The notes under the pieces were generated by a model. The model made no database searches. It had not been told where the DNA came from and saw only the letters and a list, made by a program, of their open reading frames with translations. Both the position numbers and the translations under genes were made by a program. Below, piece after piece: positions 39,277 to 48,644 of a stretch of DNA of 64,000 nucleotides. The DNA is from Vibrio sp. CK2-1 (lineage in GTDB: Bacteria > Pseudomonadota > Gammaproteobacteria > Enterobacterales > Vibrionaceae): assembly GCF_021726515.1 (NCBI RefSeq), contig NZ_JAKKCJ010000006.1, positions 107,387 through 171,386 of the forward strand, read 5' to 3'. Numbering within the stretch: the stretch's first letter is position 1; the number at the start of each line of letters is the position of its first letter.

Positions 39277-40098
39277 ATGCCCGAACTACCCGAAGTTGAA
39301 GTCAGCCGAATGGGGATCACCCCACACCTTCTCGGCCAAACCATTCAAAAAATTGACGTTAGACAGCCCAAGTTGCGTTGGCCTGTGCCAGAAGAAATCT
39401 TATTACTTCAAGGGGAAGTGATTCGCTCTATTCGACGTCGGGCAAAGTATCTATTAATTGAAACAAATACAGGCACAGCCATTATCCACTTAGGCATGTC
39501 GGGTAATTTGCGAGTGTTGGATCAATGGATCGAGCCCAATAAGCACGATCATGTAGATCTTATTCTAACCAATGGCAAAGTGCTGCGTTATCACGATCCT
39601 CGTCGTTTCGGGGCTTGGCTGTGGTGTGAAACCGGTACAGAACATGACGTAATGAGTCACCTTGGCCCTGAGCCTTTGACTGATGACTTCAATGCGCAGT
39701 ATCTATTTGAAAAAGCTCAGAAACGTAAAGTGGTGACGAAGCAATTTATCATGGATAACAAAGTCGTGGTTGGCGTGGGTAATATTTATGCGAGTGAATC
39801 TTTATTTGGTGCCAGAGTTCACCCTAAAGCAATAGCTAGCACATTAACGCTAGAGCAAATCACCTTGCTAGTGAATGAAATTAAAAAAGTACTGGCAAGA
39901 GCAATTACCCAAGGCGGAACTACCTTAAAAGACTTTAATCAGGCAGATGGTAAGCCCGGTTACTTTGCTCAAGAACTATTGGTATATGGAAAAGCCGGCA
40001 AGCCTTGCCCAGTTTGTAGAGAATTGATTCAAGAAGAAAAAATCGGGCAGAGGAATAGTTTTTATTGTGAAAGGTGTCAGGGGAAAGCGTTTTCGTAA
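39277..40098 (+). CDS. mutM: Formamidopyrimidine-DNA glycosylase MutM (Fpg)
   Basis: Base-excision enzyme for 8-oxoguanine and ring-opened purines, 273 residues. It begins MPELPEVEV, so the catalytic Pro follows the initiator Met and Glu3 is present. The helix-two-turn-helix and the C-terminal zinc finger (CPVC ... CERC) are intact. Confidence 0.97.
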   Translation: MPELPEVEVSRMGITPHLLGQTIQKIDVRQPKLRWPVPEEILLLQGEVIRSIRRRAKYLLIETNTGTAIIHLGMSGNLRVLDQWIEPNKHDHVDLILTNGKVLRYHDPRRFGAWLWCETGTEHDVMSHLGPEPLTDDFNAQYLFEKAQKRKVVTKQFIMDNKVVVGVGNIYASESLFGARVHPKAIASTLTLEQITLLVNEIKKVLARAITQGGTTLKDFNQADGKPGYFAQELLVYGKAGKPCPVCRELIQEEKIGQRNSFYCERCQGKAFS

Positions 40099-40250
40099 CT
40101 CGTTTCTAGGGCACTTCGTTACTCGTAACTTGGAAGAGCAGAGCCGAGCGGTGGTGAGTAGATTTCCGCTCTCACTTAGGCTAGGAAGGAATGAGATCTT
40201 ATCTTTTTCTAGCCACAAGCAGCGAAGCGCCCGATAAACGAGTCACGTTC
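40095..40250 (+). repeat. Dispersed intergenic element between mutM and coaD
   Basis: CTCGTTTCTAGGGCACTTCG on the left and GCAGCGAAGCGCCCGATAAA then CGAGTCACG on the right, with a longer centre including CAGAGCCGAGCGG. It overlaps the last bases of mutM and reaches the coaD stop. Confidence 0.85.
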
Positions 40251-40728
40251 TTGCTTTCACCTTATCCACCACATACGGATGCAAAAACTGATCAACATTC
40301 CCGCCATGAATCGCCACTTCACGGACAATAGTAGAAGACAGGAAAGCAAACTCTTCGGTAGGGGTAAGGAAAACACTTTCTAGCTCTGGCATTAACTTGC
40401 GGTACATGCTTGTTAAGCCAAACTCATATTCATAATCGACTGTAGTACGTAGGCCGCGGATCAAAATATTGGTTTTCTGCTGCTTCGCAAAATCAACAAG
40501 TAGCCCAGAAAAGCCCACCGCAGTGACATTATCCAGATCTTTAGTGACTTCTTTCACCATATCAACCCTTTCTTGCAGGCTAAACATAGTGTTTTTACTT
40601 GGGCTTTCCGCAACCGCAACTACGACACTATCAAACAAGCGAGCACTACGTTTGATTAAATCAAAGTGACCGTTAGTAATTGGATCAAAAGTACCAGGGT
40701 AAATGGCAGGTGTGGTTAGCTTAGTCAT
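40243..40728 (-). CDS. coaD: Phosphopantetheine adenylyltransferase CoaD
   Basis: Penultimate enzyme of coenzyme A synthesis, 161 residues. The nucleotidyltransferase signature [16 protein letters not shown] carries the TxGH motif at about residues 18-21, and the later ISSTIVRE-like motif reads [10 protein letters not shown]. It is convergent with mutM. Confidence 0.96.
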   Translation of the reverse strand: MTKLTTPAIYPGTFDPITNGHFDLIKRSARLFDSVVVAVAESPSKNTMFSLQERVDMVKEVTKDLDNVTAVGFSGLLVDFAKQQKTNILIRGLRTTVDYEYEFGLTSMYRKLMPELESVFLTPTEEFAFLSSTIVREVAIHGGNVDQFLHPYVVDKVKART

Positions 40729-40944
40729 ATCGCTTTGCTCGCTATTTGGGAGTAAATCATTGATTTGTTATTTATAAACTAAGAATCGAATGATTACTAT
40801 ATTTAGATCTAACGGCAGTATTTCAAAATATAGCCTGTAAATCTATCTGCATTATTGAGTTTATTGATTAAGGTTTTCTGTTGTTGGCTATTACAAGGAG
40901 ATTGGCATAAAATCACTGCATTAATGTAATTAGGTGAAAGCGAT

Positions 40945-41949
40945 ATGAAATATTTAGTAACGGGTGCGGCAGGCTTTATAGGTTCATCAGTTGTAGAGCG
41001 TTTGTGTCAAGCTGGTCATCAAGTTGTTGGTGTTGATAACCTTAATGACTACTATTCAGTTGAATTGAAGCACGCACGTTTAAACCGTGCTAAACATGAG
41101 AACTTTACTTTTATCGAATTGGATTTAGCTGACCGTGAAGGGGTTGCTACATTATTTGCAGAGCAGGGATTTCAAAGAGTCATTCACTTAGCTGCACAAG
41201 CTGGAGTGCGTTATTCAATTGATAATCCAATGGCGTATGCTGATAGTAATCTAGTCGGCCACTTAACTATTTTAGAGGGCTGCCGTCATCACAAGATTGA
41301 ACACCTCGTTTATGCCTCTTCAAGTTCAGTATATGGCTTAAATAAAAAAATGCCATTCAATACCTCTGATACTGTAGATCACCCTATATCTTTGTATGCG
41401 GCTGCCAAAAAAGCGAATGAATTAATGGCACATACCTATTCCCATCTATATGGACTGCCAACGACTGGTTTACGTTTCTTCACGGTATATGGCCCTTGGG
41501 GACGTCCCGATATGGCGCTGTTCAAATTTACTAAATCGATAGTAGAAGGCAAGGAGATCGACGTTTATAACAATGGAGATATGCAGCGCGACTTTACATA
41601 CATTGATGACATTGTAGAAGGTATCATTCGAATTCAGGATGTTATACCTGAAAAAAATCCACAATGGACAGTAGAGACAGGATCACCTGCAACCAGTTCA
41701 GCGCCTTATAAAGTCTATAACATCGGTAATGGTAATCCGGTTAAATTGATGGAGTATATTGAAGCACTTGAAGATGCTCTTGGTGTTGAGGCTAAGAAAA
41801 ACTTCATGCCAATGCAACCAGGCGATGTGTATGCCACTTACGCTGATACACAAGATTTATTTAATGTTACTGGTTATAAGCCATCAATGTCAGTGAAGCA
41901 AGGTGTTGCTAACTTTGTTGATTGGTATAAAGAGTTTTATAAAAACTGA
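40945..41949 (+). CDS. NAD-dependent epimerase, probable UDP-glucuronate 4-epimerase
   Basis: Extended SDR enzyme, 334 residues, with [10 protein letters not shown] at the N-terminus and the catalytic YxxxK in [11 protein letters not shown] (about residue 149). [13 protein letters not shown] and [13 protein letters not shown] are typical of UDP-glucuronate/galacturonate epimerases found in surface polysaccharide loci. It probably supplies UDP-galacturonate for LPS core or capsule. The substrate is inferred from family. A terminator follows at 41968-41997. Confidence 0.82.
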   Translation: MKYLVTGAAGFIGSSVVERLCQAGHQVVGVDNLNDYYSVELKHARLNRAKHENFTFIELDLADREGVATLFAEQGFQRVIHLAAQAGVRYSIDNPMAYADSNLVGHLTILEGCRHHKIEHLVYASSSSVYGLNKKMPFNTSDTVDHPISLYAAAKKANELMAHTYSHLYGLPTTGLRFFTVYGPWGRPDMALFKFTKSIVEGKEIDVYNNGDMQRDFTYIDDIVEGIIRIQDVIPEKNPQWTVETGSPATSSAPYKVYNIGNGNPVKLMEYIEALEDALGVEAKKNFMPMQPGDVYATYADTQDLFNVTGYKPSMSVKQGVANFVDWYKEFYKN

Positions 41950-41967
41950 AGCGAAGAATGTCGATTC

Positions 41968-41997
41968 AATGGGGTGATTAAGTAATCCCCCATTTTT
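41968..41997. terminator. Intrinsic terminator after the epimerase gene
   Basis: AATGGGG-TGATTA-AG-TAATC-CCCCATT followed by TTTTT. It lies between the convergent epimerase and glycosyltransferase genes, and could act on both strands. Confidence 0.85.
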
Positions 41998-42007
41998 TCG
42001 TTATAAA

Positions 42008-43096
42008 TTACTCTGATAGTAATGTTTTAATTTTCTGGAAAATTATTTGATTATTAAACTTTTCACTGACCAATGCTTTTGCTTGGTGTGAGGTTTTTTT
42101 TCGAAGGTCAACATCAAGAATTAAAGATTCTGTTGCAGCGGTAAAGCTCTCTATATGGTTATATTGAGCTAACTTACCTGTCTCACCCTCAATCACCATT
42201 TCTGGCATGCTACTTATATCGAAGGCTACAGTTGGCAAGCCCATCGCCAAAGCTTCAATAATCGCGTTAGAAGAACCTTCGTAGTGAGAAGGGAAAACAA
42301 ATATATCTAAACTAGCCAAAAATGCTTTAGTGTCTTTTACAAAACCCAGCAAGAAGACATCATTAGTGAGTTTATTTTCTACAATAGCAGATTCTAATTG
42401 TGAATATAGTGGACCTGTACCCGCAATATAGAGTTTGACTCTATGTCCACTTTTTTTCAGGTGTACCATCATATCGATAAGCATTAATTGATTCTTTTGA
42501 TTAACACAGCGACCGGCAGTACCTAAAAGTACGTCACCTGTTTTCTTAGAGAATAGAGGTGTGATATTTTCTTTGTTATATTCCTGAATATTCACCCCAT
42601 TGTATATCGTATGTATTGAATCCGAGGGAATAATATTAGGGTTATTTTGGACAATAGACCGACCAATCTCATCTGAATTCACGATCACATCAGTCACAAC
42701 TTTACCAAATAAATAACGATTGAGTGCAGTGTTTCTTATAGGGTGTGGCATTCCTCGTCGATAGATAATCTTTTTAATTCCGGCCAATTTAGCCGCAATA
42801 CCTGCACTTTTTACATCGGCAGGGAGGTTTAACACAATAGAAGAATATTGATAACGCTTAAAGTGTCTATAAAGCTGAAATATTTTAAGCGGGTTAACAA
42901 AACTAGTGTTGGTAATACTAAACTCAAAAAGGCTTATATTTGAATCGACTAAAGAGTTGAGTAGCTTACTATTAGGCCGAGAAATGACGCTAACATTATC
43001 GGTTTTAGATAATTGAACAGCAGCAGTATGGTGCCATTTTTCACCCCCACCCCAAGAGTCCGATGTGTTGACAAAACAAACTTTAGCGTTATTCAT
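42008..43096 (-). CDS. Glycosyltransferase family 4
   Basis: GT-B glycosyltransferase, 362 residues. N-terminal VCFVNTSDSWGGGEKWHHTA is the acceptor-side glycine-rich loop. C-terminal GTAGRCVNQKNQLMLIDMM and FPSHYEGSSNAIIEALAMGLPTVAFD carry the nucleotide-sugar EX7E region. It is probably an LPS core transferase; sugar and linkage are unknown. ATG 43096 is preferred to a TTG at 43141 inside the upstream gene. Confidence 0.85.
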   Translation of the reverse strand: MNNAKVCFVNTSDSWGGGEKWHHTAAVQLSKTDNVSVISRPNSKLLNSLVDSNISLFEFSITNTSFVNPLKIFQLYRHFKRYQYSSIVLNLPADVKSAGIAAKLAGIKKIIYRRGMPHPIRNTALNRYLFGKVVTDVIVNSDEIGRSIVQNNPNIIPSDSIHTIYNGVNIQEYNKENITPLFSKKTGDVLLGTAGRCVNQKNQLMLIDMMVHLKKSGHRVKLYIAGTGPLYSQLESAIVENKLTNDVFLLGFVKDTKAFLASLDIFVFPSHYEGSSNAIIEALAMGLPTVAFDISSMPEMVIEGETGKLAQYNHIESFTAATESLILDVDLRKKTSHQAKALVSEKFNNQIIFQKIKTLLSE

Positions 43097-43106
43097 TTTA
43101 GGCTCA

Positions 43107-44153
43107 TTATTTAGTTGTTTGAACGGTGTGTAATTGCTCAATTACGGATTGGAGGCTTACCTTTTCCATTAACTTATCCCCTTTCACTCTGATTCCCCAG
43201 GGGAGTTCAGAGCTTGGTTTTCCATATTGTTCTAACAAACACTCTTCATAAACACTCACCGTATTGGCTTGGTTTAAATAAGGACCTGTTCGCTTAGGGT
43301 TGCTGTGAGCATATAAACCAATAACGGGTGTGCCTTGAGTTGTGGCCATATGGGCAGGGCCTGAATCTGGAGCCAATACGATATCTGCCCGATTTAAAAC
43401 CGCAAGTAACTGATTGAGTGATGTTTGACCAATAAGGTTGGTCGCTTGATGACTCATAAATTGACGAATATTTTCGCCAAGCTGTATCTCTCGCTCGCTT
43501 GGTGAACCACATAGTATAACTTGATAGCCTTGCTCTATGGCATAGTCTGCAAATTGTGCATATCGTTCGGTAAGCCAATTTCTTTCATCTTTGCTGGCCG
43601 CAGGGCTGATTACGAGAACTTTTTGCTGTGTTGGAATCTGTTGATTGACCCAGTCTGTATTCAACGGTGAAATTGGCATATTCCATTTAGGCTCAGACTT
43701 GGGAATACCTAAATATTCGACAAATGATAAAAAGCTATCTAAAACATGTTGTGATTCAACATCATCAATTTTTTTATTAGTGAATAGCCATTGGCCTTCT
43801 TTGGCACGCTGTCTGTTAAAACCCACTTTGTATTTGGCTTTTATGCCGAGCGTGAGAAGGCTAGCGCGCAATGCGAGTTGCATATGAACGAGAGCATCGA
43901 AGCGACGGCCACTAAGTTGTTTCCAAACCGACTTCATGCCTGCATAACCTCCTTTCTTATCAAAAATGATAAACTCAATGCCCTCTACCCCTTCAAGTAA
44001 TTGAGCTTCTACTTTGCCTATAATCCAGGTGATTTTTGTTTCAGGCCAGTGCCTTTGTACTGCTTGTACTGCCGCGACTGCATGGCATACATCACCAATG
44101 GCGGATAAGCGCAAAAAACACAGAGACTCAGGGGCAGAAGTAAATAAGGGCAT
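43107..44153 (-). CDS. Glycosyltransferase family 9 (LPS heptosyltransferase-like)
   Basis: 348-residue GT9 enzyme, MPLFTSAPESLCFLRLSAIG at the start with the D of IGDVCHAVAAV. The C-terminal part has ISPAASKDERNW and VLAPDSGPAHMATTQGTPVIGLYAHS, typical of ADP-heptose transferases. It is closest in style to WaaC-like enzymes but could add a later heptose. The frame stays open upstream to 44264 only because it reads through a dispersed repeat; ATG 44153 is the likely start. Confidence 0.85.
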   Translation of the reverse strand: MPLFTSAPESLCFLRLSAIGDVCHAVAAVQAVQRHWPETKITWIIGKVEAQLLEGVEGIEFIIFDKKGGYAGMKSVWKQLSGRRFDALVHMQLALRASLLTLGIKAKYKVGFNRQRAKEGQWLFTNKKIDDVESQHVLDSFLSFVEYLGIPKSEPKWNMPISPLNTDWVNQQIPTQQKVLVISPAASKDERNWLTERYAQFADYAIEQGYQVILCGSPSEREIQLGENIRQFMSHQATNLIGQTSLNQLLAVLNRADIVLAPDSGPAHMATTQGTPVIGLYAHSNPKRTGPYLNQANTVSVYEECLLEQYGKPSSELPWGIRVKGDKLMEKVSLQSVIEQLHTVQTTK

Positions 44154-44218
44154 AAAGGTTTCACATTGGAAAAAGTTGCTTTGATTATAGGGGAATGGTG
44201 CAGTAGAAAAAAGTGCAT

Positions 44219-44268
44219 TGTTACGAGTTAGGTGAGCGCTTCGCTTCGTGTTGCGAGAAAACACGATA
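44219..44268 (+). repeat. Dispersed element next to the 44.3 kb heptad array
   Basis: TTACGAGTTAGGTGAGCGCT then TCGCTTCGTGTTGCGAGAAA is a left-arm-like fragment in the gap between the divergent GT9 and kdkA genes. The array that follows replaces the expected right arm. Confidence 0.7.
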
Positions 44269-44306
44269 TTTAGTTTGATTTAAGGCAAAAGAAAATCAAA
44301 CTCCCT

Positions 44307-44436
44307 CACGAGACACGAGACACGAGACACGAGACACGAGACACGAGACACGAGACACGAGACACGAGACACGAGACACGAGACACGAGACACGAGACAC
44401 GAGACACGAGACACGAGACACGAGACACGAGACACG
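44307..44436 (+). repeat. Perfect 7-bp tandem array, 18 copies plus 4 bases
   Basis: CACGAGA repeated 18 times without error from 44307 to 44432, then CACG. It ends 13 bases before the kdkA start codon, so it occupies the position of the 5' untranslated leader and promoter. It is the longest of the three heptad arrays. Confidence 0.98.
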
Positions 44437-44449
44437 GTATCCTACGCAC

Positions 44450-45172
44450 ATGAAAACACTCACATCCCACAAACAAGTCATCTGGTATGACGAAACCTTA
44501 ATTACCGATTCTGTTGAGCAGGTATTTGACCCTGAACATTGGCACACTCAAGGAAAGGTGACTGGCTCGGCACAAGGCCGCGGCACGACGTGGTTTGTGC
44601 AAACAGAACAATTACCAGCGGCGTTACGTCATTATCGACGTGGTGGGTTATTTGGCAAGCTAGTTAAAGATCATTATTGGTTTAGCCAATGGCATAAAAC
44701 CCGTAGTTGTGAAGAGTTTCAGCTATTACAGCACTTAGTTGATGCAGGAGTGAATGTTCCTAAGCCGATTGCGGCACGAGCGGTAAAACGAACAATCTGC
44801 TATCAAGCTGACATTTTGACCCAAAAAATTGAAGGGGCCCAAGATTTAGTGGCGGTTCTGCAAGAGGGCAGCTTGAGTAAAACGACGTATCAGCTTATCG
44901 GCCAGCAAATTCGAAAATTGCATGAAGCGAATGTGAATCATACCGATCTTAACATTCATAACATCTTGTTAGATGAAGATAATAAGGTGTGGATCATTGA
45001 TTTTGATAAGTGTCATTTAGAGCCAAATAGATTTGAAAGTAATATTTCAGTTTGGCAAAAGTCTAATTTAGACCGTTTACTGCGTTCGTTTAAAAAAGAA
45101 TTAAAGAAACGAAATATACATTGGCAGCAAAGTACCGATTGGGCTGCTTTAGAGCTAGGTTATAATCAATAG
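44450..45172 (+). CDS. kdkA: 3-deoxy-D-manno-octulosonic acid kinase KdkA
   Basis: Phosphorylates the single Kdo residue of the LPS inner core in vibrios, Haemophilus and relatives, at the inner membrane. The 240-residue protein has the small-kinase catalytic motif HTDLNIHNILLDEDN (about residues 164-178) and the DFG-equivalent IIDFDKCH. The ATG follows the 7-bp array after 13 bases with no clear Shine-Dalgarno, so expression may depend on array length. Confidence 0.92.
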   Translation: MKTLTSHKQVIWYDETLITDSVEQVFDPEHWHTQGKVTGSAQGRGTTWFVQTEQLPAALRHYRRGGLFGKLVKDHYWFSQWHKTRSCEEFQLLQHLVDAGVNVPKPIAARAVKRTICYQADILTQKIEGAQDLVAVLQEGSLSKTTYQLIGQQIRKLHEANVNHTDLNIHNILLDEDNKVWIIDFDKCHLEPNRFESNISVWQKSNLDRLLRSFKKELKKRNIHWQQSTDWAALELGYNQ

Positions 45173-45207
45173 GTTATAGTGGGCACACTGTTTCCCTATA
45201 GAGAAGA

Positions 45208-47079
45208 TTGGGTATTATTTTGAACAATATAACATCATCAGCACAGTTAAGTTTTAAGCAAAAATTACACGCGCATGGCTGGCTCATTCTCATCAATGCT
45301 ATTTTAGCTATGCTGATTTCGTTTCGCTATTTTGCCTACCTTCCCGCTTTTCCTGATGACTTATTGAGTCTAAGTTTTATTGTGACAGGAATTTGGAGCC
45401 AAATGACCTTGCTTACTGCGGTCATCGGCTTGATTACAATACCGCTACTACTACTGCCTAAGCATATAAGTCGCATTCTTATTTCATTGATTGCTTCTAT
45501 CGCGATTTGCGTACTGATTATCGATACCTTTGTATTTGCTCAATATCGATTTCATATGAATGCGGTCGTCGTTGAGTTAGTTTTTTCTGGGGATGTGGTT
45601 GATTTCCCGATTGTGACTTGGTTGATGGCTATTTCTGGAGTGCTAATTTTAGTTGCTTTGGAGTATGCCGTTATCGCTCAAATAGCCTCAAAGCCCCGAC
45701 TAACACAAATCAAACTTGGCCGTAAATTTACTTACTTAACTATTGTTCTAGCCTTAGTTTGTAATGGCTTACACATTTGGGCGGCTGCCAATGCCTATCA
45801 ACCTATTAGTATCGTTAAGCAGTATTTACCGCTTTTCCAACCGGCCACTGCGAACTCTTTTATGGAAAAACACGGATGGTTGGATAAAGAAGCTATTGAG
45901 CAACAAAAAGCGATGGCTTTAAAAGGTGACAGCAGCTTAAATTATCCACTAAGTCCTTTACAGACAACTTCCGTTGATAAGCCCGTCAATATTATGTTTT
46001 TAGTGATCGACTCATGGCGTTTAGATACCTTTAATCAAGATAACTCACCCAATTTATGGGCTCTATCGCAGCAAGGTGAAAGTTTTGAAAATCATCTATC
46101 AACAGGTAATGCGACCCGAACAGGTATCTTCGGTATGTTTTATGGCATGCCAGGGACTTATTGGCACAGTTTTTTAGCGAATAGAAAAGCGCCAGTATTG
46201 ATGGATCGCTTACAGCAAATGGATTATCAGTTAGGATTATTTGCTGCCGCGAAATTAACATCGCCAGAGTTCGATCAAACAGTTTTTGTAAATGTAAAGA
46301 ATCTACGCATTCGTTCGGAAGGCAATTCTTCACCGGAGCGAGATATCAACTTAACCAAAGATTGGAAAGCTTGGTACGATAAGCGCGATAAATCTAAACC
46401 TGTATTTTCATTTTTGTTCTATGACTCACCACATGCGTACGATTTCCCTGAAGATTATGACCATCAGTATAAGCCTATGCTGAAAACGATTAATTATTTA
46501 GAGTTAAATAATAATACCGACGTGAAGCCATTTATGAATCGTTATAAAACTAGTGTGCATTTTACCGATAGTTTAGCGAAACAAGTGATCGATAAGCTAA
46601 AAGAAACGGGTGACCTAGAAAATACGGTTATCGTTATCACTGGGGACCATGCGCAGGAGTTGAACGATAATAAGCTTAATTACTGGGGGCACAACAGCAA
46701 CTTCACACCGGCACAGACTCAAGTTCCGTTTGTTATTGTTGGACCAAAAGTACCGAAAAATATTGGTACAGAGTGGGGACGCGAGTATACAAGCCATGAA
46801 GATATCGTCCCGACACTCATGGAGCAGTATTTAGGTGTGACAAGCCCAACAGATGACTACTCAACAGGAGTAGACCTATTCGCTCAACCTCAACAGCGTC
46901 CATGGATGTTAATCTCAAGCTATAGCGGATATGGTGTTGTTTCCAAAGATGCTATTTTAGAAGTAGGTGCGGCCGGACAATCGAAATATATGGATACCAC
47001 TAATCATCCGAAAGATGGCTCACCAAACTATAAATATGTACAGCAAGCGTTAGAGCAAATTAGTCGATTTAGAAAGTAA
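45208..47079 (+). CDS. DUF3413 inner-membrane sulfatase-fold protein (YejM/PbgA/LapC-like)
   Basis: About 620 residues with five N-terminal hydrophobic spans followed by a periplasmic alkaline-phosphatase/sulfatase-fold domain (NIMFLVIDSWRLDTFN, GNATRTGIFGMFYG, VIVITGDHAQELND). The family includes E. coli YejM/LapC, which controls LPS synthesis through LapB and LpxC. A paralogue in an LPS core locus could instead modify LPS. Two TTG starts are possible (45208, 45220); no ATG is available nearby. Confidence 0.8.
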   Translation: MGIILNNITSSAQLSFKQKLHAHGWLILINAILAMLISFRYFAYLPAFPDDLLSLSFIVTGIWSQMTLLTAVIGLITIPLLLLPKHISRILISLIASIAICVLIIDTFVFAQYRFHMNAVVVELVFSGDVVDFPIVTWLMAISGVLILVALEYAVIAQIASKPRLTQIKLGRKFTYLTIVLALVCNGLHIWAAANAYQPISIVKQYLPLFQPATANSFMEKHGWLDKEAIEQQKAMALKGDSSLNYPLSPLQTTSVDKPVNIMFLVIDSWRLDTFNQDNSPNLWALSQQGESFENHLSTGNATRTGIFGMFYGMPGTYWHSFLANRKAPVLMDRLQQMDYQLGLFAAAKLTSPEFDQTVFVNVKNLRIRSEGNSSPERDINLTKDWKAWYDKRDKSKPVFSFLFYDSPHAYDFPEDYDHQYKPMLKTINYLELNNNTDVKPFMNRYKTSVHFTDSLAKQVIDKLKETGDLENTVIVITGDHAQELNDNKLNYWGHNSNFTPAQTQVPFVIVGPKVPKNIGTEWGREYTSHEDIVPTLMEQYLGVTSPTDDYSTGVDLFAQPQQRPWMLISSYSGYGVVSKDAILEVGAAGQSKYMDTTNHPKDGSPNYKYVQQALEQISRFRK

Positions 47080-47096
47080 TCATTTAGGAAGTCGTT

Positions 47097-48209
47097 ATGA
47101 AAATTGCATTAGTCCATATGAGGCATTCAAATGTAGGAGGCACAGAGCTATTTTTGAATCAGCTTTCTAAATACCTTTGTGAGCAAGGCGAAGATGTGAC
47201 GATTATCTGTCGTTCTCATGTAGAGCCGAGTCACCCTAATATTAAATTTGTTCAATTGAAGCCTTTTAGTGTTGGTAAAGCACATCGTGTTTACCAATTT
47301 GCTAAAGCAGTAGAAAAGCATGTATCCGAGAATCATTATGATGTTGTGTATGGTTTAGGTAAAACTTGGACCCATGATCTTATTCGTATTGGTGGTGGGA
47401 CTCGTAAGCACGTTGTTGAGCTTAGAAAAAATCAAAAACCTTCATGGAGAGACCGAGTTTCTTTATATATAGAGCGCCGTTCAGTACAAAGCGATCACTG
47501 TAAAGTGATTGTGTCCAATTCCAACAAAACCAGCGAAGAGCTAATTGCAGACTATGGTGTTGATCCTAAGAAAATTGTGACGATTCATAATGCGGTTGAG
47601 ACTAAACGCTTTGATCGAGAGCGCTTGAAACCAGAAGTCGATGAATTAGTTCAAGAGCTAAGACTAGATACAACGATTCCCACATTCTTATTTTTAGGAT
47701 CTGGCTATAATAGGAAAGGCTTAAAGTCTTTGTTAGATGCTTATAAACTGATCGACTTTAAATCGAACTTGTTGATTGTCGGTAATGAAAACCACCCAGA
47801 AGAGTATATGGATTATGCTAAGCAGCTAGGTGTATATGATTCTTGCCGATTTCTAGGAAAGCAGAGCCAGCCAGAATTGTTCTTTTCTCTGTCTGATTGT
47901 TATATATTGCCGACCAAATATGAGCCTTTTGGTTTTACGGTGATTGAAGCGCTTTCTTGTGGTACTCCCACGATCACTACCCAAGATTGTGGTGCTAAAG
48001 AAGTCATCGAACCTGATGTTTCAACAGTGTTGACTGCTGGGTACTCTTCCCAAGAGCTTGCTGATGCCATGTCACATTGGGCTAGTTTAAGAGATGATGT
48101 AGAGTTAAAGCAGCTATGCCGTAATTCTGTTATGAAGCAGGATGTTGAGGCTGTTATGGAAGATAACTATAAAGTAATAGTTGAACTTGCAAGTATCAAT
48201 AAAGCTTAG
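47097..48209 (+). CDS. Glycosyltransferase family 4 (WaaG-like)
   Basis: 370-residue GT-B enzyme. MRHSNVGGTELFLNQLSKYL is the N-terminal acceptor loop, VSNSNKTSEELIADYGVDPKKIVTIHN and LPTKYEPFGFTVIEALSCGTP follow, with the EPFGFTVIE motif for the nucleotide sugar. The layout resembles LPS core glucosyltransferase WaaG. Start ATG 47097, 17 bp after the sulfatase-like gene. The exact sugar is unknown. Confidence 0.85.
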   Translation: MKIALVHMRHSNVGGTELFLNQLSKYLCEQGEDVTIICRSHVEPSHPNIKFVQLKPFSVGKAHRVYQFAKAVEKHVSENHYDVVYGLGKTWTHDLIRIGGGTRKHVVELRKNQKPSWRDRVSLYIERRSVQSDHCKVIVSNSNKTSEELIADYGVDPKKIVTIHNAVETKRFDRERLKPEVDELVQELRLDTTIPTFLFLGSGYNRKGLKSLLDAYKLIDFKSNLLIVGNENHPEEYMDYAKQLGVYDSCRFLGKQSQPELFFSLSDCYILPTKYEPFGFTVIEALSCGTPTITTQDCGAKEVIEPDVSTVLTAGYSSQELADAMSHWASLRDDVELKQLCRNSVMKQDVEAVMEDNYKVIVELASINKA

Positions 48210-48218
48210 AGTAAAAGT

Positions 48219-48635
48219 ATGATTAAAGAGTTAAAAAATATTTTAAAACCATTAAATGCTAGAAATCTCCGTAATTTCTATTATGCAGTAATTAAATATG
48301 GTTCTTTTCAATTATTGTTTTGTAATCATTTTACTATAAAAAATAAAACCGGTACTCAAATTCAATATTTATGGCGGAAAAAAGTTAATTTTCCTCATCC
48401 TATAGGTATTGTTATTGGTAAAGGTGTACTTTTGGGCGAGAATGTTAGCTTATATCAAAATGTGACCCTTGGTGGTACAAAAACAGGGTACCCTAATATC
48501 GGTAATAATGTGATCATATATCCTAACTGTATTATTGTCGGTGGAATAGATATTGGTGATAATGCCGTCATACCTCCAGGATCGATTGTTAGGGGGAATG
48601 TTGAAGCAGGGTGTATATATAAAAGTGAAGGTTGA
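48219..48635 (+). CDS. Hexapeptide-repeat acetyltransferase (serine acetyltransferase-like)
   Basis: 138-residue left-handed beta-helix protein with repeats GIVIGKGVLLGENVSLYQNV, NIGNNVIIYPNCIIVGGIDI and IGDNAVIPPGSIVRGNVEAG. The short form and location in a polysaccharide cluster suggest an O-acetyltransferase for a sugar rather than serine metabolism. The composition is visibly AT-rich compared with flanking housekeeping genes, consistent with acquisition. Confidence 0.82.
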   Translation: MIKELKNILKPLNARNLRNFYYAVIKYGSFQLLFCNHFTIKNKTGTQIQYLWRKKVNFPHPIGIVIGKGVLLGENVSLYQNVTLGGTKTGYPNIGNNVIIYPNCIIVGGIDIGDNAVIPPGSIVRGNVEAGCIYKSEG

Positions 48636-48644
48636 TATATTAAA

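Noticed and set aside
6117..40250. Dispersed repeats as integron attC (VCR) sites
   Set aside because: Vibrio attC sites have conserved inverse-core and core boxes and lie in cassette arrays. These elements lack those boxes and sit between housekeeping genes with no integrase.
44154..44264. Longer start of the GT9 gene
   Set aside because: The extension reads through repeat sequence (FSRNTKRSAHLTRN). ATG 44153 fits the family N-terminus.
44296..44547. Minus-strand reading frame encoding repeated VSCLVSR
   Set aside because: It is only the translation of the 7-bp array on the opposite strand of the kdkA start. Its non-repeat part is antisense to kdkA, and it has no start signal or homology.
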